DNA from: Myoxocephalus aenaeus
Taxonomy: Eukaryota > Chordata > Actinopteri > Perciformes > Cottidae
Direction: 5' to 3'
Assembly: GCA_038501785.1 (NCBI GenBank)
Contig: JBAMJR010000047.1
Location: 5,357,501 to 5,421,500 of the forward strand
DNA length: 64,000 nucleotides
Positions within the stretch are counted from its first letter, which is position 1. Every line of letters begins with the position of its first letter. Position numbers and translations under genes: made by a program. Under the pieces are notes generated by a model. The model worked only from the letters and a program-made list of their open reading frames with translations, did no database searches and had not been told where the DNA came from. This document shows positions 33,004-44,915 of this stretch, in pieces.

Positions 33004-36000
33004 TCATATAGTGTTGGACTATTTAAATGGCTTCGCATCAGCCGATGGAACAAGTCGCCAACAAATCCTGTCCTTTTAGCAACTAAAAGCATGGCCTTTT
33101 TTCTGTGAGATGAAAATAAAAGCATAATGGAAAGCTACTTATTGATTATTGCTGTTGCTGTTATTATTACTGCCTTTCTCCTGTGGCTGTTGCCATCCAA
33201 GCAGAAAGCAGTGCCAGACAAAAGTCATCTTTTATGGAGGAATCAGCCCTGTGAGTCATAAACCACGGCTGATAAAAACAACACCGGCATGGGAATTTCC
33301 AAAGAGTGGAGCGGACAGTGGCAGCAAGTTCAGCAAAAAAAAAAAATGAATTAAATGTTCAATGGACTATTGAATAGGGTGTCATTAGGAGTGGATTGCG
33401 ACGTGGCTTTTAGGGTCGCAAGATAAGTGTGGCGGAGCTCTGGGCTGTTTGGGAGAGAAGAGGAGCGGCGCTATTTAGGCGTTATGCAACTAGTTTACTG
33501 TGAAGAAGTCTCCTGTGCGTGCACTTCCTTTTGTTTGTCCTTTCTCATCTATCTTTTTTTCGTGCTTCTTTTCTTGTTTTGTTGGCTTTTTTTAGCTTCT
33601 TTGCGTCAATATTTTCTCTGCATGAAAGGGAGAAGAAGAAAAAATGGCGGGACATCGTAATTAAACTCGGGCCACACAGCGGTCTGAGGGGGGACAGGGA
33701 TACTGACGAGTGCGATTGTGATTAAAAATGAGAATAGACAGACGGATGATAAACAGGCTCCCCGGAGTTTAACCGCGGATGTCAGATTCGCTGATGTCCA
33801 TATTGTTTTCCATTTGGCTTAATCAAATGTCAGCGGCAAAGCTCTGGGATTTGTGCGACGTGGCCTCGCTCCCCCGACCTCCAACAGTGAAAGAGTGAAG
33901 CATAATCCACCCGACTTGTTTGTTATAAAAAATAAACACCCTCAACTAAGGATTTCAGAAACACTCGACACTGCTTCCATTACAAATAGGCCTTTTGTTT
34001 GTTTTAGCACAGTCGTTTTCTTCACAAAGTGAATGAATGAACTGGATGAAAATGCAGACGTTAAAAAAAAAAAAATCATTGGAGAAGAAACTTCATCCTC
34101 TTTACATAAAAGCCTCAAACCCTTCAAAATACATGCTGGCGTTGCGTTAATGATTCCCAACAAGCAGCCTTGGATCGCCGGTGTTAACTTGATGCTTGAT
34201 GTTCACACAGAGCCTTAATGCAGGACATCGTCCTTTTTAAAACGAGCCCGATGCACACCGAGGAAACTGGTTTTCCACATGCGCCGGCGTATTGCTCAAT
34301 ATCGCCGCTGGAAACCGATTCGCACATTGTTTGCCATCGAGCTTAGAGAACGTCAGTGGCAACGAGGCCGCGGGATTTGGTGAACCTGCTCAGATCTCTG
34401 AGGACCTCTAACCACAGAGTAGCTTTAACAGCATAATCCGGCTGAAGTCTTGTTTACCGCACAAAGCAAGCGCCCCTCCTCCGGGCAGAGAACGCTCTCA
34501 AACCCCATCCAGGAAATTGCACTGTCGCACAAAGTATGTAATTATGTAATTGCCGGCAATCGGCGGGAGCAAATGTTCGACAATATACACGCTGTTTGGG
34601 ATGTACATTATCGGCTCGTGCGGCGGGAGAGGCTGGAGCGGGGACTTGGAAATGCCACAGAGCAGTGAAAAGGTCAACCACTCCAACTTTTCCCAGTGCA
34701 CCATTCGTCATCAACGGCACAGGTAAACAAGACTCTGCCGGGTGCTCACGGTGCATGTGTGCAATAGATGTTATGTGCATTGTTCCTGTTGTGTAGATAC
34801 GAAAATAAGTGAGAGAAAAGAAATAAACAATGGCTTGAACTGCTACTCTGAATTCAATTTAAATGGATCCACAAGTCACACACACAGATACTTTGTCTCG
34901 TCTTTTTTCATCTAGTTATATCCTCAATCTGCCCGGCTTTTAACCAGACACTAGCCATATTGTATACATACACGTCCTCATTCATGTGCATTGACCCGGT
35001 ACCTGAAATATTCAATCATGGTGGTTAATGTAACGTTAATATGGTTCCTATACCGAGCTTTTTCTGTATTTTACAAACAAATTGGAACAAAGTTTTCTAT
35101 CGCAGTCGCTCTTTGGTTTTCAAGTACTTTCTGCGTGTCAGTGGCTGGGTGGAGATCGGCAATCTGAGATACAACGCAGCGAGTCGGAAGGCCCTTGATG
35201 GAGTGCAGCTCCCGTGTTCACTCTTGGTAGACTCCATTACTTCTCCATACAGAGACGGCAGTGCCGAAGAAGATCCCCGGCAAATTTGATCAGCAAGATT
35301 ACAAACCGCCCGCGTGCTAGATCATTTAAACCTCATCTCTGTTGCCTGCAAGGACCACAATACATTACTTCCCCCCCCACCCCTCCCCCTCCCCCGCACG
35401 CCGTGCGTCTATCAGCCCCCCTGCCTGCCTTTTGCGGCTGTGGGTCTCCAGAGATCAGATGGAACGAAGAGGGACGAGTTCACTGAACCAAATGGGGGTC
35501 CTGACCCGGCGGGGGGTCAACGGGATTTGAGGCACGGCCAACGGCGTCCAAATGAGGCTTTGAATGGCCGCAGATTCATCACGCGGCACTGGGCCGGGGA
35601 AGCTGTGGCCTCGATGGAAGCTGTCTGTAAATGATAGACGGCCGCACGAGTGTCTCGGAGCGCTCAGAGAGTGCTGTGCCCCGGTCTGCACATTGCAGAA
35701 GGACACATAATCTATTGCTGTAATTGGACACCAGCAGAGGGGAAATCAACGGTGGATTTGTGGATTGGATAAACCGTACCGGCGGGAGATTTATCACGGC
35801 CGGTTCTCCGGGAACTATGTAGAATTGGTTACATGGTGGTCCTTGTGCGTTTGACGCGCGCGTTATATCTATCATGATGACATTTTCAGAAGAAAAAAAA
35901 AGAAACGTCAATGGAAGTGGACTCGAATGGGAATCCTTCCAATTGAAATTGGACATCGCTTAACTCGAGGCATGTAGAAGACCCACACGCACATGTTTAG

Positions 36001-37991
36001 TCCATCGCAGCACATTTATCATACGCTTTGTATGGTGCTGACCACATTCTAAAGGATTGCGTTCGCAGCCTGAAAAACACGACGTAGACACATCTTGCCC
36101 GTCTATGGCTGTAGATTAACCAGAAGACATCAGGCTGACCTCACCGTAAGAACACCTGTGCTAGCTAAGTGCTAGTGTTTACCTAAGTGTTCAAATTCCC
36201 CCTCTCTTAAACGCTTACTCCTGACTTTAATTTGAAAAGGGGGACAACCTTGGTGTGTTATGGCAGCATAAAAAAAGAGAGCAATTTAGTTTTGCTACCC
36301 TCAGCCCATTCTCTGGAGAAACAATTATCATTCTTTACCGTGACTTTTAAGAGCTGCTCAAGGGCCAAAGCAGAAACAACGACAAGGACGTCCCCCCCTC
36401 CCCCTGTTTGTGGAATTGTGTGAATATTATATTTGCTCCCTGCTGAGAAGTTGGGACTATCTGACTGATTTGCCTACTCTGCTCAGCCTCGCCAACGCCA
36501 GCCCCTTTTGTTCCCCCGCGTCTCCAAACATTTTCTTTGCAGCTGTTTTGAGTTAATGCTGTCATTAGACTATTGGATCCTGTAGCCAAATTATAATGTG
36601 ATCTCCCGCATCATCTATTCTTCTCTTCCCTCTGAGCTGATGAATAGCTTAAGGTCAGACTATCAAATTAGTGGATCCCATTACTCCCCAGACACTAATG
36701 GCATCTTTATGAAAGGAAAGATATGTAATCTCTCCAAAAGCCGTTTGGAGACCAAACAGTTTGTCTGAAGATGAAATGTTAGTGCGGCACTCGGTGAATT
36801 GTGACGTGAGTGCTGGAGGGAGGAGACCCCCCGTACAGTTTCACTTTTCATTCACACACAAATGCCGTCATATCGGGCAATTTCCCCGAATGCATCTAAC
36901 TGTGTGTATCGCTGCACCCTCAGTTATAGGGTATCTCATTTTATAACAGCGAAGAAAAACACAGTATGACAAAGCAACCACAAATCCTGATTAAAAAAAC
37001 AAACAAGTCAACCAAGCTCCCTTTGACGAGCCACATAATTAAAGCTGTTTATTCTACTAAGTAGACTCGCTGTGATTTGAGGCCACATTTCAGTGGTGTC
37101 TCTCTTAATTAATCCCTGTTTGCATGCGTTGGGACTGGAGACCTGCCTAAGACACTTTTGAATGGACAGGGGTCACCAAATGCCAAATCCCATAGCGATT
37201 AAAAAAAGGAAACGGCTGGTAATATTCTATGATTAATTGCGTGTCGTTTCATATGTATTTGTTGACGCTATGCATCATTATCGACATATCCCATGACAAG
37301 ACCAAGTCAAACAATGAACAGATTGCACAATTGGTTAAAGTGTATCCAAAGCCCGGTGTAGCTTACTCCTCTGTGCCCATAAGCTCCATTGTTGTCCAAA
37401 CACTATTAAAAGCCCATATGTCACACTGTGGGGCCGGGCACCGCCGCTTTATTACCACCAACAGGGGCACTGTAGTTTACTTACAGCCATCCTTTTTGCC
37501 GAAAATACTCACTGAAGCACCAAATTTGTATTAATCCGCAGCTAAAAATAGTCCCAAACAAATGCGCTATTTCGTCCTGTTTTAGTAAGGGGCGCTTAAA
37601 ACGACTGTTTTAGGATGTAAGTGAGCCTTTTATTGAAAAGTTAAACATATTTGTGATTACAATGCATTTGCAGATCGGGAAGAATATATTGAGACGGAGT
37701 CATGCATTGTTGGTCTTTCAATGCTGTCTTTATCCATTGAATTGAGTTTGATACGTCTATTATCGTTATTGTCTCCCAGAAAAAAACTAAGCGTAAGAGC
37801 TTTTTATTGTGTTTTATTGTCTTTTGGATCACTTTTAAATCTGTAACTGTGCCACAATTGAGCCGTCACGCAGTAAATCACATCTTTGTAGCTTCATAGA
37901 ATCCGACATCCTGCACTGGGCCCGATGTCATTTGAATTCCCTGCCACCCGAGAGGCCAACACAGGGTGACTTGATCTGGGACCAGGACTGA
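33004..37991. other. Non-coding stretch with CpG-richer patches, no gene seen
   Basis: CpG-richer sequence lies at about 34240-34380 and 34550-34640, and C-rich simple sequence at about 35370-35400. The longer minus frames at 34454-34780 and 35579-35956 overlap plus-strand frames and have no motif. At 37035-37120 AATTAAAGC and TTAATTAATCC words form a possible enhancer-like block. No exon or RNA gene is supported. Confidence 0.5.
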
Positions 37992-38085
37992 AATCAAACA
38001 GCTCGGCTTCAGGAGAGAGACCCCCCCCGGACTGCCGCAATGGAAGTCCATCACCGGGTCACAGCCTCAATCCGTCACTGTCGGC
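37992..38085 (+). repeat. Old local duplication, copy 1
   Basis: AATCAAACAGCT at the left and CCTCAATCC-TCACT at the right are shared with 38473-38565 at nearly equal spacing (82 versus 83 bp), with a C run in the same place between them. The middle is diverged. It is a probable ancient duplication about 480 bp apart. Confidence 0.45.
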
Positions 38086-38182
38086 TGCTGCCATCAAGAG
38101 CAGGTCCAAGGAGGAGCCGGGAATGACTCAGGACTGCAACCGCTCCGGTTCACTCTCCGGGGTCGGACGCTTGATGAATCGG

Positions 38183-38183
<1 letters not shown>

Positions 38184-38221
<38 letters not shown>
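38184..38221. repeat. (TG)19 microsatellite
   Basis: A perfect 38-bp TG tract followed by a T run. Confidence 0.95.
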
Positions 38222-38225
<4 letters not shown>

Positions 38226-38472
38226 TTTTTGTTCGTTCTGGTTGAGCGCCCTCATTAAATCTACACCAGCCACACGCCAGATGATGCAGTCAGAAGATGA
38301 GTTGCTTCTGAGACAATCCGAAATGCGAACCGCAAATCAATTGTTCAAGCAGAAGTCCCTAATATTTTCATAACATATATTGATGCCCCCCCCCCCCCCC
38401 CTGCAGATATAGTGGCCTGTACTTCCTGAGGGGCATGTATACGAAGAGACTGAGTCTTCAGCCAAGACCTGC

Positions 38473-38565
38473 AATCAAACAGCTTAGTTCACTAAAAAAG
38501 ATCCCCCCACCTCCTCCACCATCTGCAGCGGAGGTTCAGGTTATAACCTCAATCCCTCACTCGGA
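38473..38565 (+). repeat. Old local duplication, copy 2
   Basis: The partner of 37992-38085, starting AATCAAACAGCT and ending near CCTCAATCCCTCACTCGG. A C16 run (38386-38401) lies just upstream. The plus frame across it contains a proline run from CCx repeats and is not called a gene. Confidence 0.45.
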
Positions 38566-40531
38566 GGTTGGAGACAGACTGTGTTCACTTTCCATTCAGC
38601 CACCTCTTATGTGCTCGGAATTCAAGCTGAAATTGCATACCAGGAACCTTGAAGTATTTGAGTTAATCCAGACTGAATACACACACCTTAAAATATATAT
38701 ATTTCTTTTCCACCTGGCATCTGCTCGATGCCGCATTTAAAAAAACGTTTTTAGATTTTCTGGCAGGAGTTTGGGACTTTGCGCATGTCGCACATCAATG
38801 GTCTGTTTTAACCACCCACCCCTGTGCTCAATTAAGGCTGTGCAATCACAGTGCAGCGCTGCATTTCCCTTTTGGCCATGTCCACTTGTTATTTTGGCTC
38901 TTTAATGACAACTTCCAGCCCAGGGAAAGGATTAGCTGTGACGGGGGGGGGGGAATCCAGTTACTTCCACAGGGGCGGAAAAAAGACTCCTTTTGGATTC
39001 CGCAGCATACTCTGTAGACCTTTCTCTCTGTGCCGAGCTCCAATTCTGACCTTATACAAGAGGTGAAAGGTAAAACATGTTCTTCTTCCCTGAATTCTTT
39101 ATTCTGACAATTCTGCCTATTATCGTAGAAACTAGACAAGCAAAGTGTATCATACACTGTAGCTATTTATCCTCTTCCACCCTCATGTCTTTTTATCCAA
39201 AAGTGACAGCGGCAACCACAGGATCAAACACGAAATGCTGCTAAGAATATTCCCGGCAGATCCTGCAGGCTTCGAACTAGTGACCGTTATTAAATGATAA
39301 CAGCCAGTTGTAAATACTCAGGGCATCGCATTCTGTGGGAGGCAATAACTTTCTGAAGTCTGTTGGAAGCCTAAATTTAATCCCAACTCCGCTCCTCTTG
39401 TCTTCTCGCTCTGAGTGGATGGATGCTGTTTAAAGTGTGATGATCTTTGCCAAAGGGAAAAAATGGAAGGAAAAAAAAAAACACACCATACGAGGCGCAG
39501 TTGTCTACTTTGACATGAGCAGAGATACCGGAACAAAGGAGGAGAGAAACGCAGGGTTATGACTCGCAGTGAAAGGCATCGCCGCACAGCTCCAGACGAT
39601 TGTAAAATAAAGATAAATATTGTCTCATTTCTTCCCGTCTCAAAAGTTTCTGATCCTGGCTCGAGTTAGGGGCCGCGCCCTCAAACACGTGCGCCTGTGA
39701 GCGTTGACAAATGCTGCACTCATCCCGAATGCGTAGAGCTGGATGGTTTTTCTATTAGGGAACCAACCATTTGAAGCTGGAGTTCAAAATCCAAAAGTGG
39801 TGCCGTTGTGATTTAATTACGGGGATGGGGGGGGGGGGGGGGGCAACCAGGAGGCAGGTCGGTCTGGAGATGGCAGGCTCATAACTCACCACTCCTGCTG
39901 CTCGCCAAGACTAAGTCGGTATCATGCGGCATTGCAGTCGGCCATCTTGGATCCATTTCTCAGTACCCGCTGGTGAAATATAGGTCACATTCCTACTCCT
40001 GTGTTTCCAAAACTTCTGAGAGCTTCAAATGATGTTCAAGCTGATTAAATTCCACTGCACTGCCCTCCTCAACCCCAAGCTCAAGAGCTTCCGGATTTCA
40101 GATGATCCCAAAAGGATCCTTTGCTTTTGAGTCTCAAATATAGAGAGGGGAAAACAGAGTCTTCTGGTGTGTCATTCTTAATTACCCGACTCTCCGGGCA
40201 GACTCATTTACTGCACGCTGATGTAGTGCTGGAAGTTCAACGAGTAACAGATGTATCATATTCCCCCCCAAAAAACTATAATTGGCCTCAAAACACAGCA
40301 AGAAAGAGAGTTCCTTGCTTTTGAAACCTCAGAGGTGAAGAGTTTGGTTTCAGCTCCAATGTGATTGATTCCTTCGCAATTCTTAAAGGATTTGCAGTCC
40401 TTAAAGCTTTTGTAGCGGCGAAGTCTGCTGATGCTCATTACAGACACAGCAGAGCCAGACAGATATCTTACACTGGAACCTTTTTTGGGGGCTTTTGTGC
40501 TTTTTTTTTGTATTTTTTTTGTGTGTGTTTT

Positions 40532-40535
<4 letters not shown>

Positions 40536-40568
<33 letters not shown>
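40536..40568. repeat. (TG)n microsatellite
   Basis: A perfect 33-bp TG tract, next to an interrupted GT/T-rich region from 40500. Confidence 0.95.
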
Positions 40569-40570
<2 letters not shown>

Positions 40571-41016
40571 CCGTAACAGTGTGAAGGCAGGCTTGTAATG
40601 TAGCTCCAATTATATGGTCCGCCTAAAGGGAAGAGCAACGAGGCTTACTTGAGCATCTGCCGCTTTTTGATGCAGTTGCTGACCTCACGCCCCTTTGGTG
40701 GATTATTTATCATTAAAATATACAGCAAAATAAATACCAAGAGGAGCACTTCCAACTCCGAAAACATTGAGAGACCCGGCAGGATGAAGGACAGGTTACG
40801 CAACTGTTACCCAGGCTGTATTGCTGGGCCAGCTATTGGGATGGGAGACACGGGAGAACCAGAACCAGGACGACACTTGTTAAGACTGTCGGAACCTTCC
40901 ACACTAAAATTAGGTTTTCTAAAAATGGAATCTGGTGCTCGGCAAACACAAAGATCAAAGTTACTTGTTATAACTTGCTTTAAATGATGAATTTACTTGA
41001 AATTGAAATGGTACTG

Positions 41017-41037
41017 AGGAGAGAGAGAGAGAGAGAG
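41017..41037. repeat. (GA)n microsatellite
   Basis: A perfect 21-bp GA tract. Confidence 0.9.
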
Positions 41038-42363
41038 GACCAGATAAAAGCTCAAAATGGCTCTTTAGAATCCGATAAGGATGGGAGATGGAGAGGACGA
41101 GTATTTATACAACGGGTCACAGTAAGGTCAGTATCCACAGCCGCAGTATCATTCGAGCCGCGAGTGACTCATGATGAGACAGAATGAAGCTCACAAAACA
41201 ACACACAGTAAGACAGGAAGGACAAAGTGTCTGATCACTGGTTCACTAATATGTGCCTCTGTGACAATGAGTTCACTGGGTACTGCAATACAACAAAAAG
41301 TTCAATTAATCATCAGTATAAGATGGAAATAACATGCTCCTATTAAATCTTACAAAAGAGTTGAGACATTTTCTTCAAACTCTGTGCTGCCCAACTTTTA
41401 GAATATAAAAAAATGCATGAACAGAGAAGTTTCAAGTCACAGTCTAACTTTGCCATTGTGGACTGAGATAGTGATCCCTGAACTCTGAGGATTTTTTTCC
41501 CAGATCTCCTCTGTCTGTGTCACTGTGAAGTCAAGACAGGTATTTTTCTCAGAAATTCACTCAAAGAGACACTTGATCCTCGGGTGTCAGCGGAAATATT
41601 GTACCGCTTAGACGACTGGAATTCTTTAATTCTCCAGCTGAAATGTGTTTGGCTTCAAACTTTTATTGCATTGTGTGATGTCCTGAAGAAGGACCCTGGT
41701 ATCAAACTGTCTCATATGAGTCATCCATATGAGGGGTTTTAACTGACTTTAATCCCAGAGTCATTTTTTTAAAATACCGCACATTACATTTACAATCGAA
41801 ATGATGAATATGGAAGCAAACTATTTTATGATTTTGCAGCTGAATGCCCAGTCACCATGGATGCCTGACCTTATTTCCACTCAGGATACATTATGCAATC
41901 AAATAGAGGTTTGCGGACTATGTTAATGAAGGTAACTGTATTCCAGTCTCCCGCTTGGGCAAACAAACATCTGCTAGTCAGCTAAAAAGGGGGGGAAAAA
42001 AGGGGCCGCCAAGAAAGATATTCAGGCTTTGGAGGTCTCAGGCCCGAATGATTTTTCTTCAGCGCTGTCCTTTGGCTGAATCATTCTGAATCACAAAATA
42101 AATCAGTCTTCTATCCAGAAGGGAGGGAACTCCATTACAGTGGCTGCAGGGTACACAGTATTCTCCTGACCTCAACCACCCCATTTACTTAACAGCAAAT
42201 AGCACAAGAACATACAGAGGAACCTAATTTTATACCTCAGACTTTTTTGTGCAATCTCCAACCGTATGTCTGAATGGAAAGAAATTGGCAATGTATCGAG
42301 AATTGTATGGGTTTTTAAATTGAACACGGCGTGCAAAGCCGTGCTATAGCAGTCAGGGGGGAT

Positions 42364-42637
42364 TAGCATTTAGCCAGCATGCTAACATGCTGATGTTTAG
42401 CAGGTATAACATTATACATGTTCACCTTCTTTTAGCATTTAGTCAGCATGCTAACATGCTGATGTTTAGCAGGTATAACATTACCCATGTTCACCTTATT
42501 TTAACATTTAGCCAGCATGCTAACATGCTGATGTTTAGCAGGTATAACATTACCCATGTTCACCTTCTTTTAGCATTTAGCCAGCATGCTAACATGCGGA
42601 TGTTTAGCAGGTATAACATTACCATGTTCACCTTCTT
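42364..42637 (+). repeat. 69-bp minisatellite, four copies
   Basis: Four head-to-tail units start TAGCATTTAG and include CAGCATGCTAACATGCTG, TTTAGCAGGTATAACATTA and CATGTTCACCTT. Units differ by only a few substitutions and the last lacks one base. Each unit carries a small inverted repeat (CAGCATG/CATGCTG). Because 69 is a multiple of 3, one plus frame stays open through the array (42387-42665), giving a 23-residue repeated peptide. No start context, splice signal or known protein supports translation. The unit resembles GCTAACATGCTGATGTTAGC-type words that are dispersed in fish genomes. Confidence 0.95.
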
Positions 42638-44777
42638 CGATTGGATGTGGACGTGGTCACGGTGACGTCGCACATCGGTTTATTGGACGACTGGTTTGAA
42701 GCCTCGGGTTCTCCGTTTTGACCATCGGCAAATTGTTTTGCCGGCCGTCACCAAACAGAAGGATGTCCAGCTAAGTAATATCAAACGTTGAATATGACAT
42801 TTTTTAGGTCACCAAAACACCCAATGCCGTGACAGCAAACCTGTCAATCATCAATCAAGCCATTTAGCACTGGTGTGAATGTCAGTATTTTTTGCAGATT
42901 TGATACCTTGACCTTTTATGAAGTTAAAGCATCACTGAACTTTTTTAATTTCAGGGTGATCCATCCTATATTTGTTTAAAATATCTCAGTGAAAGAGACT
43001 CACCGTTTGGGTCTGAGGTTTGCAGAGGCGTCTCGTAATTTCAGATGCCAAAACAGCTCATTTTGAATGGCTATTTCTGAAATTCTCAGCAGACCCAGGT
43101 GGTCAGGGTAAATTGTGCCTCGCTCTTCTGGGTTATTTTTTACCCTCATGTTTATTTCCTTTTACTCTTCAGGAGCTTCATGCAGTTCTCATTTAAAAAA
43201 AAAAAAATAGCCATCCATTTAATTTTGCCCCTCAGCAATCTCTCATGTAATTGCAAGAATTGAGTATTGCCTATTTTCAAGAGTTGTATTCACCATTAAA
43301 AAGGAGACCTGCATCCTCTCAGGTCGGAGGGAATCATGCGTCTCTATGACAACAAACAGAGGATAATAGAAAAAAGCTGTAAATCAAATTCAGGGGCATA
43401 TAGAATCAAGAAAATGTCCTCCTGCACTTTACATTTGTAGGGTGTCATCACTTATATCAGCTATTCAACTAAAGTTGATCTCAGTTGCAACACAAATGTT
43501 AAGCATTATCATTTTGCTTCTGTGGTCCTGATGTGGGATGAGATGTCAGCCTGTGTCTGAAAGAAGCCGAATAAAGCCAGGTGAGCTGTAACCGCCGGTA
43601 ATCCTATTCCCTCTTCTGTTGTGACATCTTTCTCATCGCACCAAAGAAGTGGGTGACCTTGGCTGGCACTTTAAAGTAATCGTCCAAAAATAAATAACCA
43701 GTTGGCTCGAAGGAGCAAAAGGCCTGCAGATTGACTAAAGAGGCTGAGTGTGTTTTTATTAGTATTTATTGTCTCTGTGTTTCTTTGCAGTCTGGACTTG
43801 AAACTCTGCTCCGTGCTTAATTTGTTTACATCTCGCAGGCCTCAACGCTGGAAGGAGCTTGTAAAGAGAAAGTCTGATTCCAAGTTAAAGATCAGCTCTG
43901 TTTTTTTTGTGCCTCAGATTGAGAATTAACTTGAACTTGAATCTTTCTGCAGCGACCCCTGCCTCCCGATCTTTTCAAATAAGGAAAATGACGTAATCCG
44001 AACAGGAAGTGGAAACTTACACGGCTCTTTTTGAATCAAGGACAGTGCAGATGCCACTGATCTGCAAATACTGTTTCGACATGATTGGTTCTGCTGTAAT
44101 TTAAAAAAAATATGAATATGAAAATGTCGGTGGAAAGCAATTGGGACGTCTCTGCACAGAGTCATTTCCTGTGATGACTTCACCGTTTCTCTTTTCTCAT
44201 TTTAAATTTGCATCAATAATCCCAGTGCCACAATGAAGAAAAAGGATTAACGCCGGCCGAATAATTGAAGAAATTGGAATTTGGGATTGATGTTGCTTGG
44301 CAAACCCTTAATTTGAGTTTTCTAATGACAGGTTTAATTTCAGTCAATTGAGTCACTCCAACATCATAGGCCAATTTCCTCATCCCACCTTGCCGAAGTC
44401 AAATGTGCATGAGTCGGGTGTAATGCGCGTTTGATGTAACGGTTTAAATAGTGGATGACGAATTCACACCATCGATTGCTGCTCTAAATGGTGCCAGACG
44501 ACTTTTGTATCTGTTTGCATCACAGTTATTAAAATCACGATTGTAGTCGTCATTAACCTGAGCCTCATTCCCCTACTTTTTGCTGACAGATTCTTATCAG
44601 CATAATTGCTCCACACAAGATAATCCAGCAGGGTAAAAGTGAGTCAGCAACATCATAATACTTATTCAGCTATTGAAAAAAATAAACTTCCTGCTGTCTT
44701 TATTGTCCAAAGTGTTTAAAAAAGGGTTGTTTTTTTGTGGCCATTACTGATTTTGACCCTCTGGAGTGCAGCATTCC
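42638..44777. other. Non-coding stretch, no gene seen
   Basis: An A run lies at about 43195-43207. No recognisable exon, RNA or repeat. The minus frame at 43926-44183 has no motif. Confidence 0.5.
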
Positions 44778-44915
44778 CAAGCGGCAACCTCCATGTCTCA
44801 AAAGTGATGCCAATGCAGAAGTGCCTTAAATAAAAAGGTTGTATAGAAGTCTATGAGTAAAATACCCTACGTCTTACTCAGTCAACATTGTAAACACAAG
44901 TTTATGGTCAATAGG
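44778..44915 (-). repeat. Teleost-type interspersed repeat, copy B
   Basis: Inverted relative to copy A at 4594-4740. The plus strand here reads GCGGCAACCTCC, TGCCAATGCAG, GGTTGTATAGAAGTCTAT and AGTTTATGGTC in that order, which is the reverse complement order of copy A. Divergence between the copies suggests independent old insertions, not a recent duplication. Confidence 0.7.

Larger units (their letters stand above)
38566..42363. other. Non-coding stretch with simple repeats, no gene seen
   Basis: The segment includes a G17 run (39827-39843), a (TG)n tract (40536-40568) after several T runs, and a (GA)n tract (41017-41037). The minus frame at 40256-40609 reads through the TG tract. No exon, RNA gene or mobile element is recognised. 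Confidence 0.5.

Noticed and set aside
39240..39290. Minus-strand box B-like word (AGTTCGAAGCC) suggesting a second SINE
   Set aside because: No box A at the right distance and no SINE body or tail.
42387..42665. Repeat protein encoded by the 69-bp array
   Set aside because: The open frame follows from a period divisible by 3 in a young tandem array. There is no promoter, splice context or known family.
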